DNA of 64,000 bases from Calidifontimicrobium sp035325925 (GCF_035325925.1 NZ_DAOKZA010000009.1:1-64000); one strand, 5' to 3'. Positions 7,086-15,720 are shown, counted from the first letter of the stretch. Notes: a model not told the origin generated them from the sequence alone. Program-made: numbers and translations.

Positions 7086-7679
7086 ATGTCGCCGCCAGTC
7101 ACGCTGCTGCTCGCACCGCTCGTCGCCGTGGCGCTCGCCGCGCCGGCCCGGGCGGCCGAGCGCGCGCTCGACAAGGAGGTCGTCGTCGACGCGTCGCTCG
7201 ACGAGGTCTGGGCCGCCTGGACCACGCGCGAGGGCATCGTCGGCTTCTTCGCGCCCGACGCGGTGATCGATCCGCGCCCCGGCGGCGCGTTCCACATCCA
7301 CATCGACCCGACCGCGCCGCCGGGCCTCAAGGGCGCCGACGAGATGCGCTACCTGGCGCTGCAGCCCAAGCGCATGATCTCGTTCGACTGGAACGCCCCG
7401 CCGCACCTGGGCGAGGCGCGCGCCCAGCGCACCTTCGTCGTCGTGCGCTTCGCGCCGCTGGGCGAGCGCCGCACCCGCGTGACGCTGCACCACACCGGCT
7501 GGGGCGACGGCGGCCAGTGGGACCAGGCCTACGCCTACTTCGACCGCGCCTGGGGCCAGGTGCTGGGCAACCTGCGCAAGCGCTTCGAGCAGGGTCCGCA
7601 GGACTGGACCGCGTGGCTCGAGCAACTGCGCCAGTGGCGCGCGCAGCAGGCGCGCGCCGCGGCGTCGGCACCGCAGTAG
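7086..7679 (+). CDS. Exported SRPBCC/AHSA1-like protein
   Basis: A START-like (SRPBCC) ligand-binding fold with an N-terminal signal peptide (residues 1-23, ending in ARA before AERALDKEV). The core VVVDASLDEVWAAWTT and FFAPDAVIDPRPGGAFHI is that of the AHSA1/polyketide-cyclase group, and a TLHHTGWGDGGQWD segment follows. Export to the periplasm is unusual for this fold. ATG at 7086 has GGAGG upstream, and the gene follows purT by 19 bases. Ligand and role are unknown. Confidence 0.75.
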   Translation: MSPPVTLLLAPLVAVALAAPARAAERALDKEVVVDASLDEVWAAWTTREGIVGFFAPDAVIDPRPGGAFHIHIDPTAPPGLKGADEMRYLALQPKRMISFDWNAPPHLGEARAQRTFVVVRFAPLGERRTRVTLHHTGWGDGGQWDQAYAYFDRAWGQVLGNLRKRFEQGPQDWTAWLEQLRQWRAQQARAAASAPQ

Positions 7680-7689
7680 CCGCGCCCGA

Positions 7690-8673
7690 TCAGCCCGGCG
7701 TCGCCGCGCCGTCGGCAGCGCGCTGTCGGATGCGCGGCGCGGTCTTCACGCTCCAGACCATCGTCACCGCGAGCACCGCGACGACCACGCCCAGCGACAC
7801 CAGCACCGGGATCTTGTAGACGTCGATGAGCAGCATCTTGGTGCCGATGAACACCAGGATCACCGCCAGCCCGTAGCTGAGCAGGTGGAACTTCGCCGCC
7901 ACCGCGGCGAGCAGGAAGTACATCGCGCGCAGCCCGAGGATCGCGAAGATGTTGCTCGTCAGCACGATGAACGGGTCGGTGGTGATCGCGAAGATCGCCG
8001 GGATCGAGTCGACCGCGAAGATCACGTCGGTCACGCCGACCAGCGCCACCACCATCAGCAGCGGCGTGGCGATGCGCTTGCCGTTCTCGACGGTGAAGAA
8101 CCTCTCGCCGTCGAAGCCCCTGCTCACCGGCATGAAGCGCTTGAGCAGCTTCAGCGCCGGGTTGCTCTGCAGGTCGGGCTCCTGCCCCGAGGCCCACCAC
8201 ATCTTGATGCCGGTGACCACCAGGAACGCGCCGAAGACGTACAGCACCCAGTGGAACTGCGCGATCAGCCACGAGCCGACCAGGATCATGATCGTGCGCA
8301 GCACGATCGCGCCGATGATGCCGATCATCAGCACCCGCTTCTGGAACTCGGGCGGCACCGCGAAGTACGTGAAGATCATCAGGAACACGAAGATGTTGTC
8401 CACCGCCAGGCTCTTCTCGATGAGGTAGCCGGTGAGGAACTCCATGCTCTTCGTGTTGGCCACGGCGGTGCCGTGGTCCTGCGCGACGGCCCACCAGAAC
8501 AGGCCGTTGAAGGCGAACGACAGCGCGACCCAGACGACCGACCAGTTCAGCGCCTCCTTGACGGAGACCGAGTGCGCGCCCTGCTTGCGCAGCACGACGA
8601 AGTCGACGAACAGCGCGACGAGGACGGAAACGACGAAAAAGGCCCACAGCCAGGCCGGCGCGATGGTGTCCAC
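7690..8673 (-). CDS. TerC/Alx-family membrane protein, likely manganese exporter
   Basis: Integral membrane protein of the TerC family (seven to nine helices). The two hallmark acidic motifs are present: EKSLAVDNIFVF and GVTDVIFAVDSIPAIFAIT. Members under yybP-ykoY control, such as E. coli Alx, take part in Mn2+ homeostasis. The start chosen is the GTG at 8673, because GGGAG lies five bases ahead and the product then begins in a membrane helix; a longer frame to 8724 runs back towards the riboswitch. 327 residues. Expression should respond to Mn2+ through the riboswitch at 8704-8846. Confidence 0.88.
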   Translation of the reverse strand: MDTIAPAWLWAFFVVSVLVALFVDFVVLRKQGAHSVSVKEALNWSVVWVALSFAFNGLFWWAVAQDHGTAVANTKSMEFLTGYLIEKSLAVDNIFVFLMIFTYFAVPPEFQKRVLMIGIIGAIVLRTIMILVGSWLIAQFHWVLYVFGAFLVVTGIKMWWASGQEPDLQSNPALKLLKRFMPVSRGFDGERFFTVENGKRIATPLLMVVALVGVTDVIFAVDSIPAIFAITTDPFIVLTSNIFAILGLRAMYFLLAAVAAKFHLLSYGLAVILVFIGTKMLLIDVYKIPVLVSLGVVVAVLAVTMVWSVKTAPRIRQRAADGAATPG

Positions 8674-8703
8674 GGACACTCCCGAAGTGAAGGGTTGGGG
8701 ATC

Positions 8704-8846
8704 GCGCCGAAAGGTCTTGCGCAAGACGCGGGTCTTGTGCGGGCCCGGAAGCGGAAACGGCCCGGCGGCCGCTGCTTCGTATTGACGGGGTCCGCGACCG
8801 GCACGCCTGACGACGCGCCGACCGGCTACTCCCCTTCCGACGGCGC
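8704..8846 (-). promoter_or_regulatory. yybP-ykoY manganese riboswitch
   Basis: The 5' consensus GGGGAGUAGCC (reverse strand, 8834-8824), the loop signature CCGUCAAUACG, and the 3' consensus GCAAGACC (8720-8713) are all present in order. The outer P1 stem closes with GCGCCG (8846-8841) pairing to CGGCGC (8709-8704). This is the Mn2+-sensing class found ahead of TerC/Alx and MntP genes, and a TerC gene follows directly. A short hairpin (CACT/AGTG) just downstream overlaps the GGGAG ribosome site, so the switch probably acts on translation. Confidence 0.87.
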
Positions 8847-8867
8847 GGATGCTAAGGCAGTCCGCGC

Positions 8868-8891
8868 ATTCCCCTGAAACCCTGGGGGAAT
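8868..8891 (-). terminator. Hairpin downstream of ydcF-like gene
   Basis: Arms of seven bases (8868-8874 and 8885-8891, ATTCCCC/GGGGAAT) with a ten-base loop, placed after the stop of the YdcF gene and before the riboswitch on the same strand. No T-run, so termination is uncertain. Confidence 0.35.
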
Positions 8892-8913
8892 TCGGCCGGC
8901 AAGCGCCGCGCGC

Positions 8914-9690
8914 TCACTGCCGGTCGACCACCCGGTACATCAGCCGCGCGGCCATCTCGCGCAGCGCCAGGTACGACACGCGCAGCGCGTCGCCGCCGGG
9001 CACCAGGTGTGTCCACTCGAACGCTGCGCCGGCGTCGCCGACGTAGCCGACGTAGCCGGTGGGCGCCGCCACCACCTGCAGGCCGGCCTGCTCGAAGGCG
9101 CGCCGCGCGCGCGGCACGTGGAACGCGCTGGTCACGAGCACGACGTGGCCGATGCCCGCGGCGCGCAGCAGCGCGGCGGCCTCGCGCGCGTTGCCGGCCG
9201 TCGTGCGAGCGCGCTCGTCGAACCAGCGCACCGGCACGCCGAACTCTTGCTCCAGCGCGTCGCGCATCAGCGCCGCTTCGCCGGGTCGGCCGTTCAGCGG
9301 CCCGGCGCCGGTGACCAGCACCGGCAACCGCGTCACCTTCGCCAGGCGCGCGCCGTACCGCACGCGCTGCAGCGTGAACACCCCCAGCGTGTCGCCGCCC
9401 CAGTCGGGGGCACCGCGCGCGACGCCGCCGCCGAGCACGACGATCGCGCGCGCGTCGCCCACCGCGCGCGCACCGGCCAGCGGCGGCGGTTCGAGCCGAC
9501 CCATCAGCGAGAACGCCACCACCGGCAGGCTCAGCACGAGCAGCGCGACCAGGCTGCACGCCGCCAGCGTGGCACCCGCCGCGCGCCGCCGGCGCGCCAG
9601 CCACAGGCCCGCCAGCGCCAGCACGATCAGCGAGGTCGGCGGCACGATCACCGCGGCGGCGAGGTAGGTCAGGCTGATCGACGCATCCAC
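8914..9690 (-). CDS. YdcF-family (DUF218) membrane protein
   Basis: DUF218/YdcF proteins include SanA and ElyC relatives linked to envelope integrity. Two N-terminal membrane helices precede the periplasmic domain, which carries AIVVLGGGVARG, LVTGAGP, and the motif TTAGNAREAAALL followed by LVTSAFHVPRARRAFE, the conserved family blocks. The GTG at 9690 gives a 258-residue product; an in-frame ATG at 9729 would add 13 residues and cannot be ruled out, since neither has a clear ribosome site. It stands alone between the riboswitch and the divergent small gene at 9886. Confidence 0.8.
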   Translation of the reverse strand: MDASISLTYLAAAVIVPPTSLIVLALAGLWLARRRRAAGATLAACSLVALLVLSLPVVAFSLMGRLEPPPLAGARAVGDARAIVVLGGGVARGAPDWGGDTLGVFTLQRVRYGARLAKVTRLPVLVTGAGPLNGRPGEAALMRDALEQEFGVPVRWFDERARTTAGNAREAAALLRAAGIGHVVLVTSAFHVPRARRAFEQAGLQVVAAPTGYVGYVGDAGAAFEWTHLVPGGDALRVSYLALREMAARLMYRVVDRQ

Positions 9691-9885
9691 CGGCCGCAGT
9701 GTCGCGCAGTCCCGCAGCGGCGCCGCCATGCCACCGCGATGCGACCCCCGGGTTACGTGCGCGCGACACGTTCCCCCATCGGTGGTGATGCCGGCGATAC
9801 ACGCAGCGCCTAGATTGGCTGTCAGGCGCCGCCGAGATCGGCCACCGCATCGGCCACCGGGGCGTCGCCGCCGCAGGAGACGAAC

Positions 9886-10095
9886 ATGCACGCGACCCCC
9901 GAGACGACCGCCTACGAGCTGCGCTTCCGCTCGCTGTTCAACGAAGGCACCGGCCTGTCGTTCCCTTGCGACGCACAGGGCCGCGTCGACCTCGACGCGC
10001 TGAGCGAGCGCGCGCGGCTGAACTACCTGTACGCGCGCACCGTCGTCGGCCGCGAGTTCCTGATGCCGGCGGTGCAACGGCGCGACCTGCACTGA
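9886..10095 (+). CDS. Small unknown protein, 69 residues
   Basis: Short soluble protein with an ATG at 9886 and a clear AGGAG ribosome site, and a -10-like TAGATT about 70 bases upstream. The sequence has a balanced composition (YELRFRSLFNEGTGLSFPCDAQGRVDLDALSERARLNYLYARTVVG split over the protein), unlike chance frames in this DNA, and looks like a small conserved Burkholderiales protein. No signal peptide, membrane helix or metal motif. Function unknown. It converges on the MoaD-like gene, 21 bases away. Confidence 0.7.
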   Translation: MHATPETTAYELRFRSLFNEGTGLSFPCDAQGRVDLDALSERARLNYLYARTVVGREFLMPAVQRRDLH

Positions 10096-10116
10096 GCCCC
10101 GCGCCACCGGGGTGCG

Positions 10117-10374
10117 TCAACCGCCGCTGAGCGCCTGCACGATGGCCACGTCGTCGCTCGGCACGATCGGGTGGTCGAGGTCGCGCACCGCGAGCCCGTT
10201 GACGAACACGCGCATGTGCGCACGCAGCCGGCCCTGCTCGTCGACCATGCGGAAGCGCAGCCCGGGGTGGCGACGGTCGAGGTCGGCGAGCAGCTCGGCC
10301 AGCGTCGCGCCCTCGGCCTCGGCGCGCGCGGTGCGCGTGTAGGAGCGCAGCGCGCTCGGGATCAGCACCTGCAT
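10117..10374 (-). CDS. MoaD/ThiS-family sulphur-carrier protein
   Basis: Ubiquitin-fold protein of 85 residues ending in Gly-Gly (VQALSGG), the tail that is adenylated and thiocarboxylated in MoaD and ThiS. Other family features are the opening VLIPSALRSYT and the central FRMVDEQGRLRAHMRVFVNG. It is the second gene of a pair with the Asp-box protein upstream (19 bases apart). No moaE, moeB or thiG is nearby, so it is probably not the housekeeping molybdopterin or thiamine carrier. What it delivers sulphur to, if anything, is unknown. Confidence 0.82.
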   Translation of the reverse strand: MQVLIPSALRSYTRTARAEAEGATLAELLADLDRRHPGLRFRMVDEQGRLRAHMRVFVNGLAVRDLDHPIVPSDDVAIVQALSGG

Positions 10375-10393
10375 CGCGGCACGGCGCGGGCGC

Positions 10394-11554
10394 TCAGTCG
10401 AGCAGCGCCGCCTCGACGGCGTAGATCTCGGGCAGGTGGCGCGCGATGCACTGCCAGCGCGTGCCTTCGTCGCGGCTGGCCCACAGCTCGCCGCCGGTGT
10501 TGCCGACGTACAGCCCCACCGGGTCGGCGGCATCGGCGGTCATCGCCTGGCGCTTCACGGTCCACCACGCCTGCTCGGCGGGAAACCCTGCGTCCAGCCG
10601 CTGCCAGGTGCGCCCGCCGTTGCGCGTGCCGTACACCGCAGGCCTGCCGAGCGGCGCGGTGCGCGGCCAGACGTCGCTGGCGTCCATCGGGAACACCCAG
10701 CAGACGTCGTCGTCGCGCGGGTGCACGACCAACGGGAAGCCCACGTCGCCGACCCTCTTCGGCATCCGGCGGCCGATGCGCTTCCAGGTGGTCGACGGAC
10801 GGTCGAGGCGGTAGATGCCGCAGTGGTTCTGCTGGTACAGCCGGTCGGGGTTGCTCGGGCACAGGCGCACGCAGTGCGGGTCGTGGAAGGTCGGCACCGC
10901 GACGTCGAAACCCTCGACGACCTCGAGCCCGTCGAGCAGGCGCGACCAGGTCTGCCCGCCGTCGCGCGACTCGTGCACCCCGCCGCCCGACATGCCGAAC
11001 AGCAGGTGCCGCGCGTCGCGCGGGTCGACGACGATCGAGTGCAGCTTCGGTCCGTCGGGGGTGCCGTCCTGCACCGTGCCCATCCATTCGCGCAACGTCA
11101 CGTCGTCGTTGACCGACGGCAGCGGCGACCAGCTCACGCCGCCGTCCTCCGAGCGGAACAGCCCTTGCGGCGACGTGCCCGCGTACCAGGTGCCGCGCTC
11201 GCCGGCGTGGCCCGGCGTCAGCCAGAACGTGTGGTCGACCGCGCGGCCGGCCTGGCCGTCGACGTTGGCGAACGCGGGCGGGCGCTCGGCTTCCTTCCAG
11301 CGACGCCCCAGGTCGGTCGAGCGGAAGATCGTCGGCCCCAGGTGCCCGGTCTTCGCGGCGGCCAGCAGCGTGCGCCCGTCGCGCGGGTCGAGCTGCAGGT
11401 GGCTGACGACATGGCCGTGGAAGTGCGGCCCGTCGAGCCGCCAGGCGCGCCGCCTCGCGTCGCCGTGCAGCAGCCACGCGCCCTTGCGCGTGGCCACCAT
11501 CAGCAGCAGCCGCGCCGCCTTCGCCGCCGACTTCGCGGGCTTGTTCTTCACCAT
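10394..11554 (-). CDS. Asp-box (BNR) beta-propeller protein
   Basis: A 386-residue protein with at least five Asp-box repeats (FRSTDLGRRW, FRSEDGGVSW, HESRDGGQTW, YGTRNGGRTW, WASRDEGTRW), the hallmark of sialidase-like/sortilin-like propellers. It lacks the arginine triad setting I would expect for a true sialidase, so that common label should not be used. No signal peptide: it starts KNKPAKSAAKAARLLLMVATRKGAWLL, so it is probably cytoplasmic. ATG at 11554 with GAGG upstream. Co-transcribed with the MoaD-like gene; the pairing suggests they work together. Confidence 0.8.
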   Translation of the reverse strand: MVKNKPAKSAAKAARLLLMVATRKGAWLLHGDARRRAWRLDGPHFHGHVVSHLQLDPRDGRTLLAAAKTGHLGPTIFRSTDLGRRWKEAERPPAFANVDGQAGRAVDHTFWLTPGHAGERGTWYAGTSPQGLFRSEDGGVSWSPLPSVNDDVTLREWMGTVQDGTPDGPKLHSIVVDPRDARHLLFGMSGGGVHESRDGGQTWSRLLDGLEVVEGFDVAVPTFHDPHCVRLCPSNPDRLYQQNHCGIYRLDRPSTTWKRIGRRMPKRVGDVGFPLVVHPRDDDVCWVFPMDASDVWPRTAPLGRPAVYGTRNGGRTWQRLDAGFPAEQAWWTVKRQAMTADAADPVGLYVGNTGGELWASRDEGTRWQCIARHLPEIYAVEAALLD

Positions 11555-11637
11555 GTCGCCGTCCTCGCGTGGATCACCGCCGGGTACCGCGCTCGCAGCG
11601 CCCGCGGCCCGCGCGGGCGGGCCCGGCGCCGCGTGGC

Positions 11638-13698
11638 TCAGTCCTCGTCCTTCACCTGGAACTGCGTCGTCAGTTGCTGCTGCACGGCCGGCGGAACCGG
11701 CTCGTAGTGGCTGAACGCGATCGTGTAGCGCCCCTGACCGCTGGTCATCGCGTTCAGGCGCGACTGGTAGCCCGCCAGCTCCGACAGCGGCGCCTGCCCC
11801 TTGACGACCATCGTGCCCGGCGCGCCGTTGTGCGTGCCGCTGACCTGACCGCGGCGCGACGACAGGTCGCCGGTGATGTCGCCCATCGCCGCGTCGGGCG
11901 CGACGATCTCGACGTCGACGACCGGCTCGAGCACGATCGGCCGCGCCTCGCGCACCGCGGCCATGAACGCCTTCCTGCCGGCGGTGACGAAGGCGATCTC
12001 CTTGCTGTCGACGCTGTGGTGCTTGCCGTCGTAGACCGTGACCTTGACGTCGACCACCGGGTAGCCGGCGACCGCGCCGCCGGCCAGCACCTCGCGCACG
12101 CCCTTCTCGACCGCGGGGATGAACTGGTTCGGGATCACGCCGCCCTTGACCTCGTCGACGAACTCGAAGCCCGCGCCGCGCGGCAGCGGCTCGACGCGCA
12201 GGAACACCTCGCCGAACTGGCCGGCGCCGCCGGTCTGCTTCTTGTGCCGGTGGTGGCCCTCGGCGCGGCCGGTGATCGTCTCGCGGTACGCGATGCGCGG
12301 CGGCTTGGTCTCGACCTCGAACTTGTAGACCTCGCGCAGCCGCTCGAGCAGCACGCGCAGGTGCAGCTCGCCCAGGCCGTAGACCACGGTCTCGTTGGTG
12401 CTCGCCACGTGCTCGACCTTCAGGCACGGGTCCTCGTCGACGAGCTTGGTCAGGATCTCCCACATGCGCTGCTCGTCGCCGTGGCGCTTCGGCGTGATCG
12501 CCAGCCCGTGCACCGGGGTCGGGAACGCCAGCGGCTTCAGGTGGATGTGGTCGTCCTCGGCGGCGTCGTGCAGCACCGCGTCGAAGCCGATCTCGTCGAC
12601 CTTGGCCACCGCGACGATGTCGCCCGGCAGCGCCTGCCTGACCTCGACGTGGTCCTTGCCCTGCAGCATGAACAGGTGGCCGACCTTGAACGGCTTGCGC
12701 CCGTCGCCGACGTACAGCTGCGAGTTCGGCGTCACCGTGCCCTGCCAGACGCGGAAGATCCCCATCTTGCCGACGTACGGGTCCTGCGTGACCTTGAACA
12801 CGTGCGCCAGCACGTGCTTCGACGCGTCGGGCTCGGCGTGCATCAGCGCCGCGTCGGCGCCCTCGCCGTTGAGGAAGTCCGGCGGGTTCGACTCGGTCGG
12901 GTTGGGCAGCAGCCTGACGATCACGTCGAGCAGCTCGGCCACGCCGGCGCCGCTGCGCGCGCTGACGAAACACACCGGAATCAGGTGCCCCTCGCGCAGC
13001 GCCTGCTCCAGCGGCGCGTGCAGCTCGCCGGCGTCGACGTCGCCGTCGTTCAGGTAGCGCTCGACGAAGTCGGCGTCGACCTCGACCACCTGCTCGACCA
13101 GCGCGCGGTGCGCCGCGTCGACGCTGCCGAAGTCGCTGTGGCCTTCGCGGTTGTAGAAGCAGTCGACGACCTGCGTGCCACCGGCGTCGGGCAGGTTCAG
13201 CGGCAGGCACTCCTTGCCGAAGGTGGCCTGGATCTGCGCCAGCAGCCCGGGCAGGTCGACGCCCTGCGCGTCGATCTTGTTGACGACGATCAGCCGGTCG
13301 AGCTGGCGCTCGGCGGCGTGCTCCATCATGCGCACCGCCACCGGCTCGATGCCGGCGGTGGCGCTGATCACGATCGCCGCGGTCTCGACCGCTTCGAGCG
13401 CCGGCAGCGCCTGGCCGGCGAAGTCGGGAGCCCCGGGCGTGTCGATCAGGTGGATGCGGCAGCCGCCGTGCTGCAGGTGCATCACCGCCGAGTTCAGCGA
13501 GTGCTGCATCTTGCGCTCGAGCGGGTCGAAGTCGCTCACGGTGCTGCCGCGCTCGAGGCTGCCGACGGCGCCGATCGCCCCCGCGCGGTGCAGCAGCGCC
13601 TCGGCGAGGCTGGTCTTGCCGGCCGCCGCCGGCCCGACGAGGGCCAGCGTGCGGATCGCGGCGATGCCGGCGTCGCCGGCAGCATCTGGGCTTGACAT
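11638..13698 (-). CDS. EF-G paralogue (elongation factor G-like GTPase)
   Basis: A 686-residue translational GTPase with all EF-G domains: G domain with P-loop GPAAAGKT (residues 22-29), DTPG (86-89) and NKID, then domains II-V. The canonical DTPGHVDF is DTPGAPDF here, so the histidine that activates water for GTP hydrolysis is alanine (residue 90). The main fusA normally lies in the ribosomal-protein operon, so this is the divergent second copy known as EF-G-like. AAGGAGAC precedes the ATG at 13698. It follows no operon partner and points away from the MFS gene. A role in ribosome release or stress rather than elongation is an inference. Confidence 0.85.
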   Translation of the reverse strand: MSSPDAAGDAGIAAIRTLALVGPAAAGKTSLAEALLHRAGAIGAVGSLERGSTVSDFDPLERKMQHSLNSAVMHLQHGGCRIHLIDTPGAPDFAGQALPALEAVETAAIVISATAGIEPVAVRMMEHAAERQLDRLIVVNKIDAQGVDLPGLLAQIQATFGKECLPLNLPDAGGTQVVDCFYNREGHSDFGSVDAAHRALVEQVVEVDADFVERYLNDGDVDAGELHAPLEQALREGHLIPVCFVSARSGAGVAELLDVIVRLLPNPTESNPPDFLNGEGADAALMHAEPDASKHVLAHVFKVTQDPYVGKMGIFRVWQGTVTPNSQLYVGDGRKPFKVGHLFMLQGKDHVEVRQALPGDIVAVAKVDEIGFDAVLHDAAEDDHIHLKPLAFPTPVHGLAITPKRHGDEQRMWEILTKLVDEDPCLKVEHVASTNETVVYGLGELHLRVLLERLREVYKFEVETKPPRIAYRETITGRAEGHHRHKKQTGGAGQFGEVFLRVEPLPRGAGFEFVDEVKGGVIPNQFIPAVEKGVREVLAGGAVAGYPVVDVKVTVYDGKHHSVDSKEIAFVTAGRKAFMAAVREARPIVLEPVVDVEIVAPDAAMGDITGDLSSRRGQVSGTHNGAPGTMVVKGQAPLSELAGYQSRLNAMTSGQGRYTIAFSHYEPVPPAVQQQLTTQFQVKDED

Positions 13699-13839
13699 CG
13701 GCTGTCTCCTTGGCGTGGCCCGCGGCGCGGCGGGCGCGTGGATCGACGGGTCGCGGCCAGCGTACGGGATCGCCGCCGACGGCACAAGCTCGGGCTTTGA
13801 CGGGGCGCGACACGCCGCCGCGGCGGCGACACTGCGCCG

Positions 13840-15039
13840 ATGAACGCCCCCGCCACCGCTGCCGTCACGCCCCCGCCGCGCGTGCTGCCGGTGCTGGTGG
13901 CCGCACAGTTCGCCGGCACCTCGCTGTGGTTCGCGGTCAACGCGGTGATGCCCGACCTGCAGCGTGAGCTCGGCTGGCCCGCCGCCGCGGTGGGCACGCT
14001 GACCTCGGCGCTGCAGCTGGGCTTCATCGCCGGCACGCTGGTGTTCGCGCTGCTCGCCGTCGCCGACCGGCACTCGGCGCGGCGCGTGTTCCTGCTGTGT
14101 TCGCTGGCCGGCGCGGGCTGCACCGTCGGCGCCTGGGCCATGGTGCGCGACCCGGTGGCGCTCGCCGCCTGGCGCGCCGCCACCGGGTTCTTCCTCGCCG
14201 GCATCTACCCGGTGGGCATGAAGCTGGCGTCGCAGTGGTTCCCGCGCGGGCTGGGCGGCGCGCTGGGGTTGCTGATCGGCGCGCTGGTGCTCGGCTCGGC
14301 CAGCGCGCACGGGCTGCGTGCGCTGGGCGGCGCGCTGCCCTGGCACAGCGTGATGCTCGGCGTGGCGGCGCTGGCCGCCGCCGGCGGCGTGCTGCTGTAC
14401 CTGCTGCTGCCCGAGCCGCCGCACGCCGCGCCGGCCCGGCCCGCGCACTTCGACTGGCACGCGCTGGCCACGCTGTGGACCGACCGCCGGGTGCGCGCGT
14501 CGGTGTTCGGCTACTTCGGCCACATGTGGGAGCTGTACACGATGTGGGTGCTGGTGCCGCTGATCCTGGCCGCGCGGCTCGACGGTGCGGCGCTGTCGGC
14601 GGCGGCGTTCGCGGTGCTCGGCGCCGGCGTGGTCGGCTGCGTCGGCGGCGGCTGGTGGGCGCAGCGCGTGGGCAGCGCCCGCGTGGCCGCGATGCAGCTG
14701 GCCACCAGCGGCGCGTGCTGCGTGGCCGCCGTCGTGATGCTCGACGCGCCCGACGCGGCGTTCTACGCGTGGCTGCTGCTGTGGGGCGCCACGGTGTCGG
14801 GCGACTCGCCGCAGTTCAGCGCGCTGACCGCCGCCAACGCGCCGCGCCACGCGGTGGGCAGCGTGCTGACGCTGGCCAACAGCATCGGCTTCGCGATCTC
14901 GATCGTCAGCATCGAGCTGCACGTGTGGCTGGTCGCGCAGCGCGGCGTGCCGATGGCGCAGCTGCTGCCCTGGCTGGCGATCGGCCCGGCGCTGGGGCTG
15001 TGGATGCTGCGCGGCCTGTGGCGTGCGCCGCCGCGTTGA
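13840..15039 (+). CDS. MFS transporter
   Basis: A 399-residue major facilitator with about 12 membrane helices. The loop between helices 2 and 3 (VADRHSARRVFLL) and the helix-4/5 stretch RAATGFFLAGIYPVGMKLASQWFPRG match MFS signature regions. Sugar, acid or drug substrate cannot be assigned. It is divergent from the EF-G-like gene (142 bases between them) and precedes a LysE-type exporter by 69 bases, with a -10-like TACGAT in the gap suggesting a separate promoter. Confidence 0.85.
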   Translation: MNAPATAAVTPPPRVLPVLVAAQFAGTSLWFAVNAVMPDLQRELGWPAAAVGTLTSALQLGFIAGTLVFALLAVADRHSARRVFLLCSLAGAGCTVGAWAMVRDPVALAAWRAATGFFLAGIYPVGMKLASQWFPRGLGGALGLLIGALVLGSASAHGLRALGGALPWHSVMLGVAALAAAGGVLLYLLLPEPPHAAPARPAHFDWHALATLWTDRRVRASVFGYFGHMWELYTMWVLVPLILAARLDGAALSAAAFAVLGAGVVGCVGGGWWAQRVGSARVAAMQLATSGACCVAAVVMLDAPDAAFYAWLLLWGATVSGDSPQFSALTAANAPRHAVGSVLTLANSIGFAISIVSIELHVWLVAQRGVPMAQLLPWLAIGPALGLWMLRGLWRAPPR

Positions 15040-15108
15040 ATCGGCGCGACCACGCCGCGCCGCCAGCGGCTACGATGGCGTCCCGTCCCGTCCCGCCGCG
15101 CCACCGCC

Positions 15109-15720
15109 ATGGCCCTCGACACCTGGCTGATCTACCTGCTCGCCGCCGTCGGGCTGTCGCTGTCGCCCGGGCCGAACGGGCTGCTCGCGCTGACGCACGG
15201 CGTGCTGCACGGGCGGCGGCGCGCGCTGTACACGATCTTCGGTGGCGCGCTGGGCTTCGTCGCGGTCATCGCGCTGTCGATGTTCGGCATCGGCGCGCTG
15301 CTGAAGACTTCGCTCGCCTGGCTCACGGTGATGAAGTGGGTCGGCGGCGCGTACCTGGTGTGGCTGGGCGTGCAGGTCTGGCGTGCGCCGCCGGTGGGCG
15401 TCGAGCTGGCCGCCGGCGCAACACCGCGCGCCGGCTGGTCGCTGTTCCGCCAGGGCGCGCTGTCGGCGCTGACGAACCCGAAGGGGCTGCTGTTCTTCGC
15501 CGCGTTCCTGCCGCAGTTCGTCGACCCGGCGCGCAGCCTGTTCGTGCAGTTCGTGGTGATGGCAGGCACCTTCGCGGCGATCGAGATCGCCACCGAGGTC
15601 GTCATCGCCAGCATGGCGCACCGCATCCGTCCGTGGCTGCGGCGCGTCGGGCGGCGCTTCAACCAGGCCTGCGGCGGCGTGTTCGTGGCCATCGGCGCGG
15701 CGCTGCCGCTGCGCGGCTGA
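15109..15720 (+). CDS. LysE/RhtB-family amino-acid exporter
   Basis: A 203-residue inner-membrane protein with six helices. The N-terminal SLSPGPNGLLALTHG and the mid-protein GGAYLVWLGVQVWR and SALTNPKGLLFFAAFLPQF are the LysE/RhtB family signatures. Exports amino acids or homoserine-like compounds by family; the actual substrate is not readable. Second gene of the MFS-LysE-GNAT-NTF2 run. Confidence 0.9.
   Translation: MALDTWLIYLLAAVGLSLSPGPNGLLALTHGVLHGRRRALYTIFGGALGFVAVIALSMFGIGALLKTSLAWLTVMKWVGGAYLVWLGVQVWRAPPVGVELAAGATPRAGWSLFRQGALSALTNPKGLLFFAAFLPQFVDPARSLFVQFVVMAGTFAAIEIATEVVIASMAHRIRPWLRRVGRRFNQACGGVFVAIGAALPLRG

Noticed and set aside
8728..8740. First CAAGAC block taken as the 3' end of the riboswitch
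   Set aside because: The later GCAAGACC at 8720-8713 lies next to CGGCGC that pairs with the GCGCCG before the 5' consensus, so it closes P1 better.
10394..11554. Sialidase or glycosyl hydrolase function
   Set aside because: Asp-box repeats are structural and occur in many propellers. There is no signal peptide and no clear arginine triad, so sialidase activity is not supported.
10394..13813. Very long reverse-strand frame spanning the Asp-box and EF-G-like genes
   Set aside because: Only its first third by position is the real Asp-box gene; the rest is a shadow of the EF-G-like gene in another frame, Arg/Gly-rich and with no domain.
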